Origin: Paeniglutamicibacter psychrophenolicus
Lineage (GTDB): Bacteria; Actinomycetota; Actinomycetes; Actinomycetales; Micrococcaceae
Assembly: GCF_030812255.1 (NCBI RefSeq)
Contig: NZ_JAUSSH010000001.1
Location: 62,001 to 126,000, forward strand
DNA: 64,000 nt
Direction: 5' to 3'
Shown: positions 8,992 through 18,396 of the stretch, in pieces
How positions within the stretch are numbered: the stretch's first letter is position 1
How the letters are laid out: every line of letters starts with the position of its first letter
Notes under the pieces: generated by a model
What the model saw: the letters and a program-made list of their open reading frames with translations, nothing else
Database searches by the model: none
Told to the model about the DNA's origin: nothing
Translations under genes and position numbers: made by a program

Positions 8992-9230
8992 CTACGTTGC
9001 CAAGCGCGAGGATACCCCCGAAAACGCCATGTTTGCGGGGCCTGTGGCGGGTGTCACGGCGCATTGGGCTCTACCGTTTGTAGAACTGTGCCATTGGGCG
9101 CCAAGGCGCTAGGCTGTGGGATGGAGCCCGCCCTGTTTCCAGGATGGACTCTCCCCCTCAAAGCATGGATCCGTGTATATGGAGCCGTGTCTTGAGTCAG
9201 CATAGACTTCGACAAGAAGGACACAAGCCC

Positions 9231-10400
9231 GTGGACCTGTATGAATACCAGGCGCGCGATATGTTCGAGTCGCACGGTGTACCCGTGCTGGCCGGCATCG
9301 TTGCCTACACACCTGAAGAAGCCAAGGCCGCTGCCGAGAAAATCGGTGGCGTCGTGGTCGTTAAAGCCCAGGTAAAGGTCGGAGGCCGCGGCAAGGCCGG
9401 TGGCGTGAAGGTCGCAAAGACCGCCGACGAGGCGTTCAAGTACGCATCCGACATTCTCGGCATGGACATCAAGGGCCACACCGTGAACAAGGTCATGATC
9501 GCCCAGGGCGCCGACATCGCCGAGGAGTTCTACTTCTCCGTGCTGCTGGATCGCGCGAACCGCAACTACCTGGCCATGTGCTCGGTTGAAGGCGGCATGG
9601 AAATCGAGGAACTCGCCGTTGAGCGTCCCGAGGCCCTGGCCCGCATCGCCGTTGACCCGGCCGTAGGCATCGACCAGGCCAAGGCCGACGAGATCGTTGC
9701 CGCAGCAGGCTTCGCGCCGGAGCTGACCGAAAAGGTCGCCGCGGCAATCCTGAAGCTGTGGGACGTCTTCAAGAAGGAAGACGCAACCCTGGTCGAGGTC
9801 AACCCGCTGGTTCGCACCGGCGCCGGCGACATCGTTGCACTGGACGGCAAGGTCTCCATCGACGAGAACGCCGAATTCCGCAACCCGCACCACGTCGAGC
9901 TCGAGGACAAGGACGCAGCGGATCCGCTCGAGGCCAAGGCCAAGGCGATGGACCTGAACTACGTCAAGCTGGACGGCGAAGTGGGCATCATCGGCAACGG
10001 TGCAGGCCTGGTCATGTCGACCCTGGACGTCGTCGCCTACGCCGGCGAAAACCACGGCAACGTGAAGCCCGCCAACTTCCTGGACATCGGCGGCGGAGCC
10101 TCCGCCGAGGTCATGGCCGCAGGCCTTGACGTCATCCTGAACGACGAGCAGGTCAAGTCGGTCTTCGTGAACGTCTTCGGTGGCATCACCGCGTGTGACG
10201 CCGTTGCCAAGGGCATCGTCGGTGCACTGGCCGAGCTCGGTTCCGCAGCCAACAAGCCGCTGGTCGTGCGCCTGGACGGCAACAACGTCGAAGAGGGCCG
10301 CCGCATTCTTGCCGAGGCCAACCACCCGTTGGTCACCCTGGCAGCAACCATGGACGAGGGCGCCGACAAGGCCGCCGAGCTCGCCAACGCAGCGAAGTAA
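9231..10400 (+). CDS. sucC: Succinyl-CoA ligase (ADP-forming) beta subunit
   Basis: A 389-residue ATP-grasp protein that, with SucD, interconverts succinyl-CoA and succinate plus ATP in the citric acid cycle. The N-terminus [18 protein letters not shown] is diagnostic. The ATP-grasp core ([19 protein letters not shown]) and the C-terminal ligase domain ([17 protein letters not shown]) follow. The start is GTG at 9231, set by AAGAAGG at 9214-9220 and by the family's usual N-terminus. The longer in-frame reading from 9144 is not supported. sucD follows 16 bases later, so the pair is an operon. Confidence 0.96.
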   Translation: MDLYEYQARDMFESHGVPVLAGIVAYTPEEAKAAAEKIGGVVVVKAQVKVGGRGKAGGVKVAKTADEAFKYASDILGMDIKGHTVNKVMIAQGADIAEEFYFSVLLDRANRNYLAMCSVEGGMEIEELAVERPEALARIAVDPAVGIDQAKADEIVAAAGFAPELTEKVAAAILKLWDVFKKEDATLVEVNPLVRTGAGDIVALDGKVSIDENAEFRNPHHVELEDKDAADPLEAKAKAMDLNYVKLDGEVGIIGNGAGLVMSTLDVVAYAGENHGNVKPANFLDIGGGASAEVMAAGLDVILNDEQVKSVFVNVFGGITACDAVAKGIVGALAELGSAANKPLVVRLDGNNVEEGRRILAEANHPLVTLAATMDEGADKAAELANAAK

Positions 10401-10416
10401 GTAGGGATACGCGAAC

Positions 10417-11319
10417 ATGAGCATTTACCTTAACAAGGATTCCAAGGTCATCGTTCAGGGCATCACCGGTGGCGAGGGTACCAAGCACACCGCCCTGATG
10501 CTGAAGGCCGGCACCAACATCGTCGGTGGCGTCAATGCCCGCAAGGCCGGCACCACCGTGCTGCACGGCGACAAGGAAATCAAGGTCTTCGGCGCAGTGG
10601 CGGAAGCCATGGCCGAAACCGGTGCAGACGTTTCCATCGTCTTCGTGCCGCCTGCCTTCACCAAGGATGCAGTCGTCGAGGCCATCGAGGCAGGCATCGG
10701 CCTGGTCGTTGTCATCACCGAGGGCGTTCCGGTACAGGACTCGGCCGAGTTCTGGGCCCTGGCCCAGTCCAAGGTCGACGCCGACGGCAACCAGGTCACC
10801 CGCATCATCGGCCCGAACTGCCCCGGCATCATCACCCCGGGCGAGGCACTGGTCGGTATCACGCCGAACAACATCACCCAGAAGGGCCCGATCGGCTTGG
10901 TCTCCAAGTCCGGCACCCTGACCTACCAGATGATGTACGAACTGCGCGACCTGGGCTTCTCCACCGCCATCGGCATCGGCGGCGACCCGGTCATCGGAAC
11001 CACCCACATCGACGCCCTGGCTGCGTTCGAGGCGGACCCGGAGACCAAGGCCATCGTCATGATCGGCGAAATCGGCGGCGACGCCGAAGAGCGTGCCGCC
11101 GAGTACATCAAGGCCAACGTCACCAAGCCGGTCGTCGGCTACGTGGCAGGCTTCACCGCACCCGAGGGCAAGACCATGGGCCACGCCGGCGCCATCGTCT
11201 CGGGCTCGGCCGGTACTGCACAGGCCAAGCAGGAAGCCCTTGAGGCTGCCGGCGTGAAGGTCGGCAAGACCCCGTCGGAAACCGCAACGCTGCTGCGCGA
11301 AGTTTACGCCGCCCTCTAA
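10417..11319 (+). CDS. sucD: Succinyl-CoA ligase alpha subunit
   Basis: A 300-residue alpha subunit of succinyl-CoA synthetase. The CoA-binding Rossmann domain opens the protein ([17 protein letters not shown]). The active-site histidine that carries phosphate is in [10 protein letters not shown] at about residue 255, and the conserved [13 protein letters not shown] segment is present. AGGGA precedes the ATG at normal spacing. The length equals the family norm. Transcription probably ends at the 8-bp GC hairpin at 11341-11384. Confidence 0.96.
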   Translation: MSIYLNKDSKVIVQGITGGEGTKHTALMLKAGTNIVGGVNARKAGTTVLHGDKEIKVFGAVAEAMAETGADVSIVFVPPAFTKDAVVEAIEAGIGLVVVITEGVPVQDSAEFWALAQSKVDADGNQVTRIIGPNCPGIITPGEALVGITPNNITQKGPIGLVSKSGTLTYQMMYELRDLGFSTAIGIGGDPVIGTTHIDALAAFEADPETKAIVMIGEIGGDAEERAAEYIKANVTKPVVGYVAGFTAPEGKTMGHAGAIVSGSAGTAQAKQEALEAAGVKVGKTPSETATLLREVYAAL

Positions 11320-11340
11320 TTCCATAGAGTGCACCAAAGC

Positions 11341-11384
11341 GGTGGCGGTCATCTTGTTACTCACGTAGCGAGGTGGCCGCCACC
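11341..11384 (+). terminator. Hairpin downstream of sucD
   Basis: GGTGGCGG at 11341-11348 pairs with CCGCCACC at 11377-11384, with a 28-base loop and a short T tract shortly after. It lies between the converging sucD and the small minus-strand gene, so it may serve both. The large loop lowers confidence. Confidence 0.4.
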
Positions 11385-11415
11385 GGTCGTTTAAGCGCTC
11401 GTGGTCTCTCCCAGC

Positions 11416-11709
11416 TCAGGCCCGAAGGCGGAAGAACGAGTCCCCGACCAGCTCGTGGGCCCCGGGAACCAGCACCACCAGGAGCTCGGGGTTGAACTGC
11501 ACCTCGACTGGACCGCGGCCCGCCAAGGCCGCCGAGAGCTTGTGCGGGGCGAGCGCCTCGAGCACCCACTCGTCGGGCCCGGAGCCCACGTGCAGCAGGC
11601 TGGTGTCTTTGTCGAGGTCGAGCCACGCGGTGATCCAGTCGCCGGCAAAGCGCGGCAGGGGATTGGCGGGCGAAGCTGTGGCCAGGCTGGGGCTGTACAA
11701 GATGCACAC
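11416..11709 (-). CDS. Small conserved-looking protein of unknown function
   Basis: A reading frame of 97 residues if the GTG at 11709 is the start, with TTG at 11700 as a well-spaced alternative behind AAGGA. The coding character is clear from residue 10 onward: strong G/C at third positions and a smooth hydrophobic-acidic pattern (FAGDWITAWLDLDKDTSLL, ALAPHKLSAALAGRGPVEVQ, ELLVVLVPGAHELVGD). The frame stays open to 11865, but codons before about 11740 lose the G/C third-position bias, so I treat that part as leader. No signal peptide or membrane helix. I do not recognise the family. It converges on sucD. Confidence 0.5.
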   Translation of the reverse strand: MCILYSPSLATASPANPLPRFAGDWITAWLDLDKDTSLLHVGSGPDEWVLEALAPHKLSAALAGRGPVEVQFNPELLVVLVPGAHELVGDSFFRLRA

Positions 11710-12024
11710 GTCCTTGATATTCGTTGTCCTTGCCCCTGCGCGCGGGATGCGCGAAAGGGCCGCTTCGTCATCCGAACCACCCACCGTGCAACTATGGGGT
11801 TGGTATCTGTTTAGGTCGGAGCCTTGCCTTGCGGCAGCCAGAATTCGTGAAGCTGTTTCAACCATACGTTGAAACGGGGACACATTGCCACCACGGGTCA
11901 AGGGGGGCAACACAGGGTCATATGTTTCGGGAGCCCGGCACGTGGAGCGTTTTGCTGCTCCGTGTCCAACGAACGGGCATAGGCTGGAAAACGAAAACAC
12001 CAAGACCAGCCTGCGGAGGCAACC

Positions 12025-13083
12025 ATGCGCGCCACACTGATCCACGGACCGCGGGACATCCGCGTCGAGGACTGCCCCGATCCCGTCCTGCTCGCCGACA
12101 CCGACGCCATCGTGAAGGTCGGCGCGGCCTGCGTCTGCGGCTCGGACCTGTGGCCCTACCGCGGGATCAACCCGATCCCGGAGCCCCGGCGCATCGGCCA
12201 CGAGTTCATCGGAACCGTGACGGCGCTCGGTAGCAAGGTCGCCACCTTGAAGGTCGGCGACTTCGTGGTGGCACCCTGGGCCAATAGCTGCGGCACCTGC
12301 CCGCCGTGCCGCAACGGCGTCCAGGTCGCCTGCGAGCACCGGGCGTCCTGGGGCGGGAACGACGAGAACGGGTTGCCGGTGGACGGCGGACAGGGCGAGG
12401 CGGTGCGGGTCCCCAACGCCGACGGCACCCTGGTTCCGGTCCCGGGCGTCAGCGAACCGGACGAGGTGCTGTCCAAGTCGCTGCTGGCGCTCTCGGACGT
12501 GATGGGCACCGGGCACCACGCCGCGCTCGGGGCCAGGGTGGCACCCGGGCGCAGCGTCGTGGTCGTCGGCGACGGCGCCGTGGGCCTGTGCGGGGTCCTT
12601 GCCGCCAAGCGCCTGGGGGCGACGCGCATCATCGCGATGTCCCGGCACGCCGACCGCGCGGCCCTGGCCCGCGAATTCGGGGCCACCGACGTGGTTGCCG
12701 AGCGCGGGGCCGAGGCCGCAGTGAAGGTGCGCGAACTGCTCGGGGGAGTGCTGGCGGATTCGGTGCTCGAATGCGTGGGCACCGCCGAGGCCATGGACCA
12801 GGCACTGCGCTGCACCAGGCCCGGCGGCTCGCTGGGCTTCGTGGGAGTTCCACACGGCCAGGACGGGCTGCCGATCTCGGTGCTGTTCTCCAAGAACATC
12901 TCGGTCGCCGGCGGTGCCGCCAGCACCCGGGCGTACCTGCCCGAGCTGCTCGAGGATGTGCTGGCCGGCCTCATCAACCCCGGCCTGGTCTTCGACACCG
13001 TCATGGGCCTGGAGCAGGCGCCCGAGGCCTACCGGGCCATGGACGAGCGACGTGCGATCAAGGTCATGCTCAAGCTGGGCTGA
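12025..13083 (+). CDS. Zinc-dependent alcohol dehydrogenase (MDR family)
   Basis: A 352-residue medium-chain dehydrogenase. The catalytic zinc ligands are recognisable (C in VCGSDLWPYRG, H and E in RIGHEFIGTV), and the structural zinc site has four cysteines spaced C-x2-C-x2-C-x7-C (SCGTCPPCRNGVQVAC). The nucleotide-binding fold follows (VVVVGDGAVGLCGVLAAKRLG). It should oxidise an alcohol or polyol with NAD(P)+. The close family includes threonine, glutathione-dependent and sugar-alcohol dehydrogenases, and substrate is not determined. CGGAGG precedes the ATG. It is a single-gene unit ended by a strong terminator. Confidence 0.88.
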   Translation: MRATLIHGPRDIRVEDCPDPVLLADTDAIVKVGAACVCGSDLWPYRGINPIPEPRRIGHEFIGTVTALGSKVATLKVGDFVVAPWANSCGTCPPCRNGVQVACEHRASWGGNDENGLPVDGGQGEAVRVPNADGTLVPVPGVSEPDEVLSKSLLALSDVMGTGHHAALGARVAPGRSVVVVGDGAVGLCGVLAAKRLGATRIIAMSRHADRAALAREFGATDVVAERGAEAAVKVRELLGGVLADSVLECVGTAEAMDQALRCTRPGGSLGFVGVPHGQDGLPISVLFSKNISVAGGAASTRAYLPELLEDVLAGLINPGLVFDTVMGLEQAPEAYRAMDERRAIKVMLKLG

Positions 13084-13088
13084 TGCCC

Positions 13089-13140
13089 CCTTCCGACGTG
13101 TGGCCCGGCAACCCGTCGGACCACACGTCGGAAGGTTTTT
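13089..13140 (+). terminator. Rho-independent terminator of the alcohol dehydrogenase gene
   Basis: A perfect 15-bp stem (CCTTCCGACGTGTGG at 13089-13103 with its complement at 13121-13135) is followed at once by TTTTT at 13136-13140. It lies 6 bases after the stop codon. Confidence 0.9.
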
Positions 13141-13242
13141 CCCTTAGTCCCGTGCGACGCGCAATTCAAGGGCGACGGGCCTCGGGAATTGTCATCGTGA
13201 CCATTTTGTGACCTTTGCGGGCGTGCGTTATCGTTGGGCCCG

Positions 13243-13845
13243 ATGCCAGCTTTTACCCAAAACCCCGTCCGAGGATCGTCCTACGCCGCAAGCGACCCCG
13301 TCTTCGTCGACCCCTCCGGCAGGCGCCTGCAGCGACTCAAGAAGGCCGGCATGGTGGTCGTGGGCCTGATGGCGCTGTACGTGGCACTCCTCCTGGTCGC
13401 CTTCCTGGGCGGCTCCACAACCGCGGCACCGAGGCTGCCCGTTTCAGGGGGGCAGCCAGCGGTCGCGGCCGGGCCCGAAGCCTCGACGAAACCGCGGCCA
13501 ACACCAACCCCGACCCCGGCATCCGAACGCGCCGAGGAACCACCCGTGGCGGCACCCGATGCGACCGCCGGCACCGAGGCGGCCACAAGCGCCCCTGAGG
13601 AAACCGCGCCCACCGCCGCGCCTTCTTCCGCAACCGAATCCGCTGCCCCTTCCAGCTCGGCCGTTCCCCGTGAAACCACGGCCCCCCAAACAGCACCGAG
13701 CACCGCTCCCGCGAGTGCCGCGCCGAGCCCCGGCAGCGAGCCGACCGCACCGGGAAGGAGCCAGGACGCACCGGGCCGCAATGCAACAGCCCCCGGACAC
13801 GGCGGCACCGGCCCGGCCAAGCCCACCCGGGAGCCCCTTCCGTGA
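13243..13845 (+). CDS. Membrane-anchored Pro/Ala/Ser/Thr-rich protein
   Basis: A 200-residue protein. A basic cytoplasmic segment of about 35 residues (QRLKKAG at its end) precedes one membrane helix (MVVVGLMALYVALLLVAFLGG, split by the 20-residue limit here). Then comes about 140 residues of low-complexity Pro/Ala/Ser/Thr/Glu sequence, predicted outside the cell and disordered. Its stop overlaps the GTG of the deacetylase-glycosyltransferase by 4 bases (GTGA), so the two are translationally coupled. An accessory or wall-spanning role for the downstream enzyme is inferred from that coupling. Low-complexity tails like this are often O-glycosylated in actinobacteria. Confidence 0.75.
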   Translation: MPAFTQNPVRGSSYAASDPVFVDPSGRRLQRLKKAGMVVVGLMALYVALLLVAFLGGSTTAAPRLPVSGGQPAVAAGPEASTKPRPTPTPTPASERAEEPPVAAPDATAGTEAATSAPEETAPTAAPSSATESAAPSSSAVPRETTAPQTAPSTAPASAAPSPGSEPTAPGRSQDAPGRNATAPGHGGTGPAKPTREPLP

Positions 13846-16013
13846 GCCGCGGACGCCGGGTGGCCCGCACCGGCGGCATCGCGGCGCACTGGTTACTCAT
13901 GGTTGTCGTCGTCCTGACACTGGGGCTGTCGCTGGCCATCCAGGGATACATGAACCACCTGGCAGGCATCGGCGATCGCCCCGCGCCCGTGAGCCGCGCC
14001 GCCGGGAATGTCCCGGAGGCAGTCCTGGACGGTGGCCCGATCATTGATGCCCGCGGGCAGGATGTCCGCACGGCCGGTCCCTCCGCCCGCACCGTGGCCC
14101 TGACCTTCGACGACGGGCCCGACCCGGCCTGGACCCCGAAGATCCTCGATGTCCTGCGGGAGCACGGGGTCCATGCCACCTTCTTCGTCACCGGCACCTC
14201 GGCGATCCGGCATCCCGGGCTGCTGCGGCGCATGGCCGCCGAGGGCCACGAGATCGGCATCCAGACCCTCACGCACGCCGACCTCTCCGGGGCCCCCTCG
14301 TGGCGGCGCGAGCTCGAGATCCGGGGTGCCCAGAAGGTCGTCGCGGGGATCACCGGCCAATCGCCGTCGCTGCTGCGCCCGCCCCACAGCTCGGGGAACG
14401 CGGCCACGACGAACGGACAGTGGTCGGCCATGGAGACGGCAGCGGACGAGGGCTTCCTGACCGTGCTGAGCACACTCAACAGCGCAGACGAGCGCGCCCC
14501 CGGCGCCAAGGTGATCACCGGCCAGTTGCTGCTGCACGGGGCCGGGGGCCAGGTGCTCCTGATGCACGACGGCGGGGGGAACCGTTCCCAGACCGTCGAG
14601 GCGCTGTCCGCGGCGCTGGGGAAGCAGGACGCGCCCGGCCACCGCTTCACCACGGTCGGCGACTCGATCGGCGTGGACAGCACCCGGCAGGCGTCCGTAG
14701 CCGATTCCTTGATCGGGACCGCATTCGTCTTCGGTGTCCGCTTCACCGATGCCGTTGCCACGGCCATCTCCTGGGGCCTGGTCGCGGCCGGGATCGTGAC
14801 GCTGGCGCGGGCGGTGCTGGTGATGGTGGTCGCCTTCCGGCACAGCCGGGCGGTGCGGCGCAGCCGCGAGGCCGAGCGCGGCCGGGCCTGGTTCACCTCG
14901 CCGATGCGCACCGAGGTCCTCGACCCGGTCAGCGTGATCGTCCCGGCCTACAACGAATCGGCCGGCATCGAGGCGGCCGTGCGGTCCATCGCCGCCTCGA
15001 CCCATCCGGTGCAGGTCATCGTCGTCGACGACGGCTCGAGCGACGGCACCGCCGACATCGTCGAGGCGCTCGGACTGCCCGGCGTCGAGGTCATCCGCAA
15101 GGAGAACGGCGGGAAGCCCTCGGCACTGAACGCCGGGATCGCCGCGGCCCGCCACGAGCTGGTGGTGATGGTTGACGGGGACACCGTGTTCGAGCCCGAC
15201 ACCGTCCACGTGCTTATCCAGCGCTTTTCCGATCCGCGGGTCGGCGCCATCTCGGGCAACACCAAGATCGCCAACCGCGGCGGCATCCTCGGTGCGTGGC
15301 AGCACATCGAATACGTCGTCGGGTTCAACCTGGACCGGCGCCTGTTCGACGTCGCCGAATGCATGCCCACGGTCCCCGGGGCGATCGGCGCGTTCCGCCG
15401 CGAGGCCCTGGCCAGGGTGGGCGGGGTCAGCAGCGACACCCTCGCCGAGGACACCGACCTGACCATGGCCCTGTGCCGCGACGGCTGGCGGGTCGTGTAC
15501 GAGGACGACGCCCTGGCCTGGACCGAGGCCCCGGCAACCCTCGGGGCCTTGTGGAAGCAGCGCTACCGCTGGTGCTATGGCACGCTGCAGGCCATGTTCA
15601 AGCACCGCGGGGCCGTTGCGCAATCGGGTGCTGCCGGGAAGCTGGGGCGCCGGGGGCTTGGCTACCTGCTGCTCTTCCAGGTCCTGCTTCCGCTCTTCGC
15701 GCCCGTGGTCGACATCTTTGCCATCTACGGGCTGGTGTTCCTGGATCCCGTCAGGATTGCCGTGCTCTGGGGCACCTTCCTGCTGATCCAGTTCATCATG
15801 GCGGCCTACGCGTTCCGGCTCGACCGCGAGCCGCTGCGCGCCCTGTGGACGCTGCCGCTGCAGCAGTTCGTGTACCGGCAGCTGATGTACCTGGTGGTGA
15901 TCCAGTCGGTGGTCACCGCGCTGGCCGGCGTGCGCCTGCGCTGGCACCGCATGGAACGCTACGGCTCGCTGCGCGCTCCGATGGATTCGAAGGCCCGGAC
16001 CCCGGCGCCGTAG
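13842..16013 (+). CDS. Bifunctional polysaccharide deacetylase / GT2 glycosyltransferase
   Basis: A 723-residue membrane fusion: an N-terminal helix (about 15-35), an extracytoplasmic NodB deacetylase domain (about 80-265), further helices, a cytoplasmic processive GT2 domain (about 355-590) and C-terminal helices. The GT2 motifs are complete: VVDDGSSDGT, MVDGDTVF, LAEDTDLT and QRYRW, as in chitin, hyaluronan or poly-N-acetylglucosamine synthases. The NodB domain keeps the TFDDGPD motif (residues 88-94) and LMHDGGG. However, the metal-binding H-x3-H motif reads QTLTH, with Gln141 where the first His is expected. It may make and modify a surface polysaccharide. The start is GTG, coupled to the upstream gene. 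Confidence 0.88.
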   Translation: MSRGRRVARTGGIAAHWLLMVVVVLTLGLSLAIQGYMNHLAGIGDRPAPVSRAAGNVPEAVLDGGPIIDARGQDVRTAGPSARTVALTFDDGPDPAWTPKILDVLREHGVHATFFVTGTSAIRHPGLLRRMAAEGHEIGIQTLTHADLSGAPSWRRELEIRGAQKVVAGITGQSPSLLRPPHSSGNAATTNGQWSAMETAADEGFLTVLSTLNSADERAPGAKVITGQLLLHGAGGQVLLMHDGGGNRSQTVEALSAALGKQDAPGHRFTTVGDSIGVDSTRQASVADSLIGTAFVFGVRFTDAVATAISWGLVAAGIVTLARAVLVMVVAFRHSRAVRRSREAERGRAWFTSPMRTEVLDPVSVIVPAYNESAGIEAAVRSIAASTHPVQVIVVDDGSSDGTADIVEALGLPGVEVIRKENGGKPSALNAGIAAARHELVVMVDGDTVFEPDTVHVLIQRFSDPRVGAISGNTKIANRGGILGAWQHIEYVVGFNLDRRLFDVAECMPTVPGAIGAFRREALARVGGVSSDTLAEDTDLTMALCRDGWRVVYEDDALAWTEAPATLGALWKQRYRWCYGTLQAMFKHRGAVAQSGAAGKLGRRGLGYLLLFQVLLPLFAPVVDIFAIYGLVFLDPVRIAVLWGTFLLIQFIMAAYAFRLDREPLRALWTLPLQQFVYRQLMYLVVIQSVVTALAGVRLRWHRMERYGSLRAPMDSKARTPAP

Positions 16014-16062
16014 CCGCCCCGGCGCTGGCCGCTGCGCAGCCCCGGGGCGTATCGTGGTGCCC

Positions 16063-17658
16063 ATGGAGGGCGAAGCCGCGCATCGGGCGGTGGGAAGCGG
16101 AATCCGGTTGGCCGAGCTGGTGGGCACGCTGTCGCTGGCGGTGGACCTGGGACTCGGCCAGCCCATGGAGCATGTGGCCCGCTCCGCGCTGTTGGCGACC
16201 AGGTTGGGCGAACTGATCGGGCTGGGGCCCGACGACCGCGCCGACCTCTATTACGTGGCGCTGCTCGGCTGGGTGGGATGCATCGCCGACAGCCCGGAGT
16301 CTTCGCGCCGCTTCGGCGATGACATCGCCTACCGGGCCGGGGTGTTCGACGTGGACATGGCCCCGCTGCCGTTCCTGGGCTACCTGCTGCGCAGCGCGGG
16401 CTCCGGTTCCCCGGCCTCCCGACGGCTGGGTACCCGGGCCACGCTGTTGGCCACCGGAGCCGCCGGCGTTAAGGCCTCGCTGCGGACGCATTGCCTGGTG
16501 GCGGCCGAGTTCGCCGGCCGGCTGGGACTGGGCGCGGGAGTTTCCGGCCCGCTGCAACAGGTCTTTGCCCGCTGGGACGGCCGCGGCCTGCCCGCGGGGC
16601 TTGGCGGGAACAGGATCGCTGTGGCCACCCGGCTCTGGCAGCTGTGCGACGTGCTGGAGGTGCACCATCGGCGGGGCGGCACCGCAGCCGCACTGGCGGT
16701 GGCCGAGGCGCGCCGCGGCACCCAGTGCGACCCGGAGCTGGTGGCCGCCTTCACCCGGGACGCCGAGGAGCTCTTCGCCGCACTTCCCTCCGGATCGGCC
16801 TTCGAGACACTGATCGATGCGGAGCCTGGCCTGCACCGCGAAGTCACCGGCGCGGAGCTGGACCCCGTGCTTGGGGTGCTGGCCGATTACGCCGACCTGA
16901 AGGCCCCTCAGCTACGCGGGCACAGCCGCGCCGTGGCCCGGCTCGCCCAGGCCGCGGCCCGCCGGCTGGGGCTGGAGGACGAACAGGTCAGGTTGCTGGG
17001 GCGCGCCGCCCTGCTGCACGACCTGGGGCGCACGGGGATCCCGAACGCGATCCTGGAAAAGGAAGGGACGCTGGGCCGCGCCGAGGCCGAACGGTTGCGG
17101 ATGCTGCCGTACTACACCGAACGCATGCTCGCGCGGCCCGCGCCGCTACGCGAGATCGGGCAGCTGGCCGCGCTGGCGCACGAACGGCTCGACGGAACCG
17201 GGCACCACCGCGGCCTGAACGCGACGATGATCCCGCTGCCGGGCCGGATCCTGGCGGCGGCCAACGAATACCAGCGCTTGTGCGAACCGCGCCCGGTTCC
17301 GCACACCGCCGAGCAGGCAGCCCGCCTGCTGGTGGCCCAGGTGGCCGCCGGCGGGCTGGATGCCGGGGCCGTCGACGCGGTCCTGGCCTGCGCCGGGCAG
17401 GCCCCCGAACGCCGGCCCTCCGGGCCCGCGGGTCTCACCGCCCGTGAGGTCCAGGTGCTGGTGCTGCTGGCCCGCGGTGCCTCCAACCGGCAGATCGCCG
17501 CACGGCTGGGCATCGCGCCCAAGACTGCAGGGAACCACATCGAACGGATCTATGCGAAGGCCGGTGTCGGCAGCCGCGCGGCAGCAACCCTGTTTGCGAT
17601 GCGGCACGGGCTGCTGGACCGGCTCCAGGAGTTCGGTGATGGGGTAAACGCCCCATGA
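16063..17658 (+). CDS. HD-domain protein with LuxR-type DNA-binding domain
   Basis: A 531-residue regulator. Its body is built of HD-GYP-like sequence. An N-terminal part has a GYP-like remnant (FARWDGRGLPAGLGG). A second unit has the HD signature LLHDLGRTGIPN near residue 319, then AHERLDGTGHHRGL, where the GYP tripeptide is replaced. The C-terminus is a GerE/LuxR helix-turn-helix (GLTAREVQVLVLLARGASN through KTAGNHIERIYAKAG). It probably senses a nucleotide or small ligand and binds DNA. The altered GYP makes canonical cyclic-di-GMP hydrolysis uncertain. DUF4242 and cupin genes follow in the same direction and are likely co-transcribed. ATG at 16063 is chosen over GTG at 16054. Confidence 0.8.
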   Translation: MEGEAAHRAVGSGIRLAELVGTLSLAVDLGLGQPMEHVARSALLATRLGELIGLGPDDRADLYYVALLGWVGCIADSPESSRRFGDDIAYRAGVFDVDMAPLPFLGYLLRSAGSGSPASRRLGTRATLLATGAAGVKASLRTHCLVAAEFAGRLGLGAGVSGPLQQVFARWDGRGLPAGLGGNRIAVATRLWQLCDVLEVHHRRGGTAAALAVAEARRGTQCDPELVAAFTRDAEELFAALPSGSAFETLIDAEPGLHREVTGAELDPVLGVLADYADLKAPQLRGHSRAVARLAQAAARRLGLEDEQVRLLGRAALLHDLGRTGIPNAILEKEGTLGRAEAERLRMLPYYTERMLARPAPLREIGQLAALAHERLDGTGHHRGLNATMIPLPGRILAAANEYQRLCEPRPVPHTAEQAARLLVAQVAAGGLDAGAVDAVLACAGQAPERRPSGPAGLTAREVQVLVLLARGASNRQIAARLGIAPKTAGNHIERIYAKAGVGSRAAATLFAMRHGLLDRLQEFGDGVNAP

Positions 17659-17734
17659 AACCCGGGTGCCGGCAATCCTACGGTTGTTGCATGCGGTGAA
17701 GGACACCGCGGCAGAACCACAGGAGATGGGCACG

Positions 17735-18013
17735 ATGCCGAAGTTTGTCATCGAACGGACCGTTCCGGGCGCCGGCCGGATGGACGAGGGTCAATTGCAG
17801 GAGTTGGCGGCGGGCTCCAACGGCGTGCTGCGGCAGCTGGGCGAGGGCATCCAGTGGGTGCACAGCTACGTGGCCGAGGACCGGCTCTTTTGTGTGTACA
17901 ACGCCAGGGACAAGGGGCTGATCCGCGAGCACGCCCGCATCGGCGGGTTCCCGTGCGACAGCATCCGGCAGGTCTCCGCAATCATCGATCCGGTGACGGG
18001 AGAGGCGCCATGA
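17735..18013 (+). CDS. DUF4242 / SCO4226-like small protein
   Basis: A 92-residue protein with the DUF4242 pattern from end to end: MPKFVIERTVPGAGRM, then GVLRQLGEGIQWVHSYV, then RLFCVYNARDKGLIREHA and GGFPCDSIRQV. The family fold is a ferredoxin-like dimer, and the characterised Streptomyces SCO4226 protein binds nickel. The function here is not known beyond that. The ATG at 17735 has AGGAG 9 bases upstream. Its stop overlaps the cupin start (ATGA). Confidence 0.8.
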   Translation: MPKFVIERTVPGAGRMDEGQLQELAAGSNGVLRQLGEGIQWVHSYVAEDRLFCVYNARDKGLIREHARIGGFPCDSIRQVSAIIDPVTGEAP

Positions 18014-18378
18014 GCACCCTCGGCGCGGTCCTGGCCGCGAAGAACCTGGACTCCCCGGATGAGGTGCGCGATTTCGCGCACGGGCACATGGACATCGTGC
18101 AGGTTGCCGGGAGAACAGTGGGGCGGATGGTCTTCGAACCGGGCTGGCGCTGGTCGGTGCACATGCGTCCGACGGCGGGCACCGACAGCTGCCGGGTGCT
18201 GCACACCGGTGCAGTGCTCTCCGGCCGGCTTGCGGTGCGCATGGACGACGGGACCGAGGCCGTCGCCGGCCCGGGCGACGTGTTTGTCATTGAGCCCGGG
18301 CACGACGGCTGGGTGCTCGGGGACGAGCCCTGCGTGCTGCTGGACTGGACCGGAGCCGGCGGCTACGCCCGGCACTGA
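18010..18378 (+). CDS. Cupin-domain protein
   Basis: A 122-residue single-cupin protein, with the beta-barrel region at about 45-115. Motifs are VFEPGWRWSVHMRP and a later GDVFVIEPGHDGWVLGDEP. The HxH metal-ligand pattern is only partial (HMRPTAGTDSC, then H in GHDGW), so metal binding is uncertain. It is coupled to the DUF4242 gene by an ATGA overlap and lies two genes after the HD/LuxR regulator. The three plausibly form one response unit, perhaps a ligand-sensing module. It is far too short to be IolB. Confidence 0.75.
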   Translation: MSTLGAVLAAKNLDSPDEVRDFAHGHMDIVQVAGRTVGRMVFEPGWRWSVHMRPTAGTDSCRVLHTGAVLSGRLAVRMDDGTEAVAGPGDVFVIEPGHDGWVLGDEPCVLLDWTGAGGYARH

Positions 18379-18396
18379 CCCGCACCCGGCCCGGCG

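Noticed and set aside
11710-11865. N-terminal extension of the small gene after sucD
   Set aside because: The frame is open to an ATG at 11865, but these codons lose the strong G/C third-position bias and have no ribosome binding site, so they look like a leader region.
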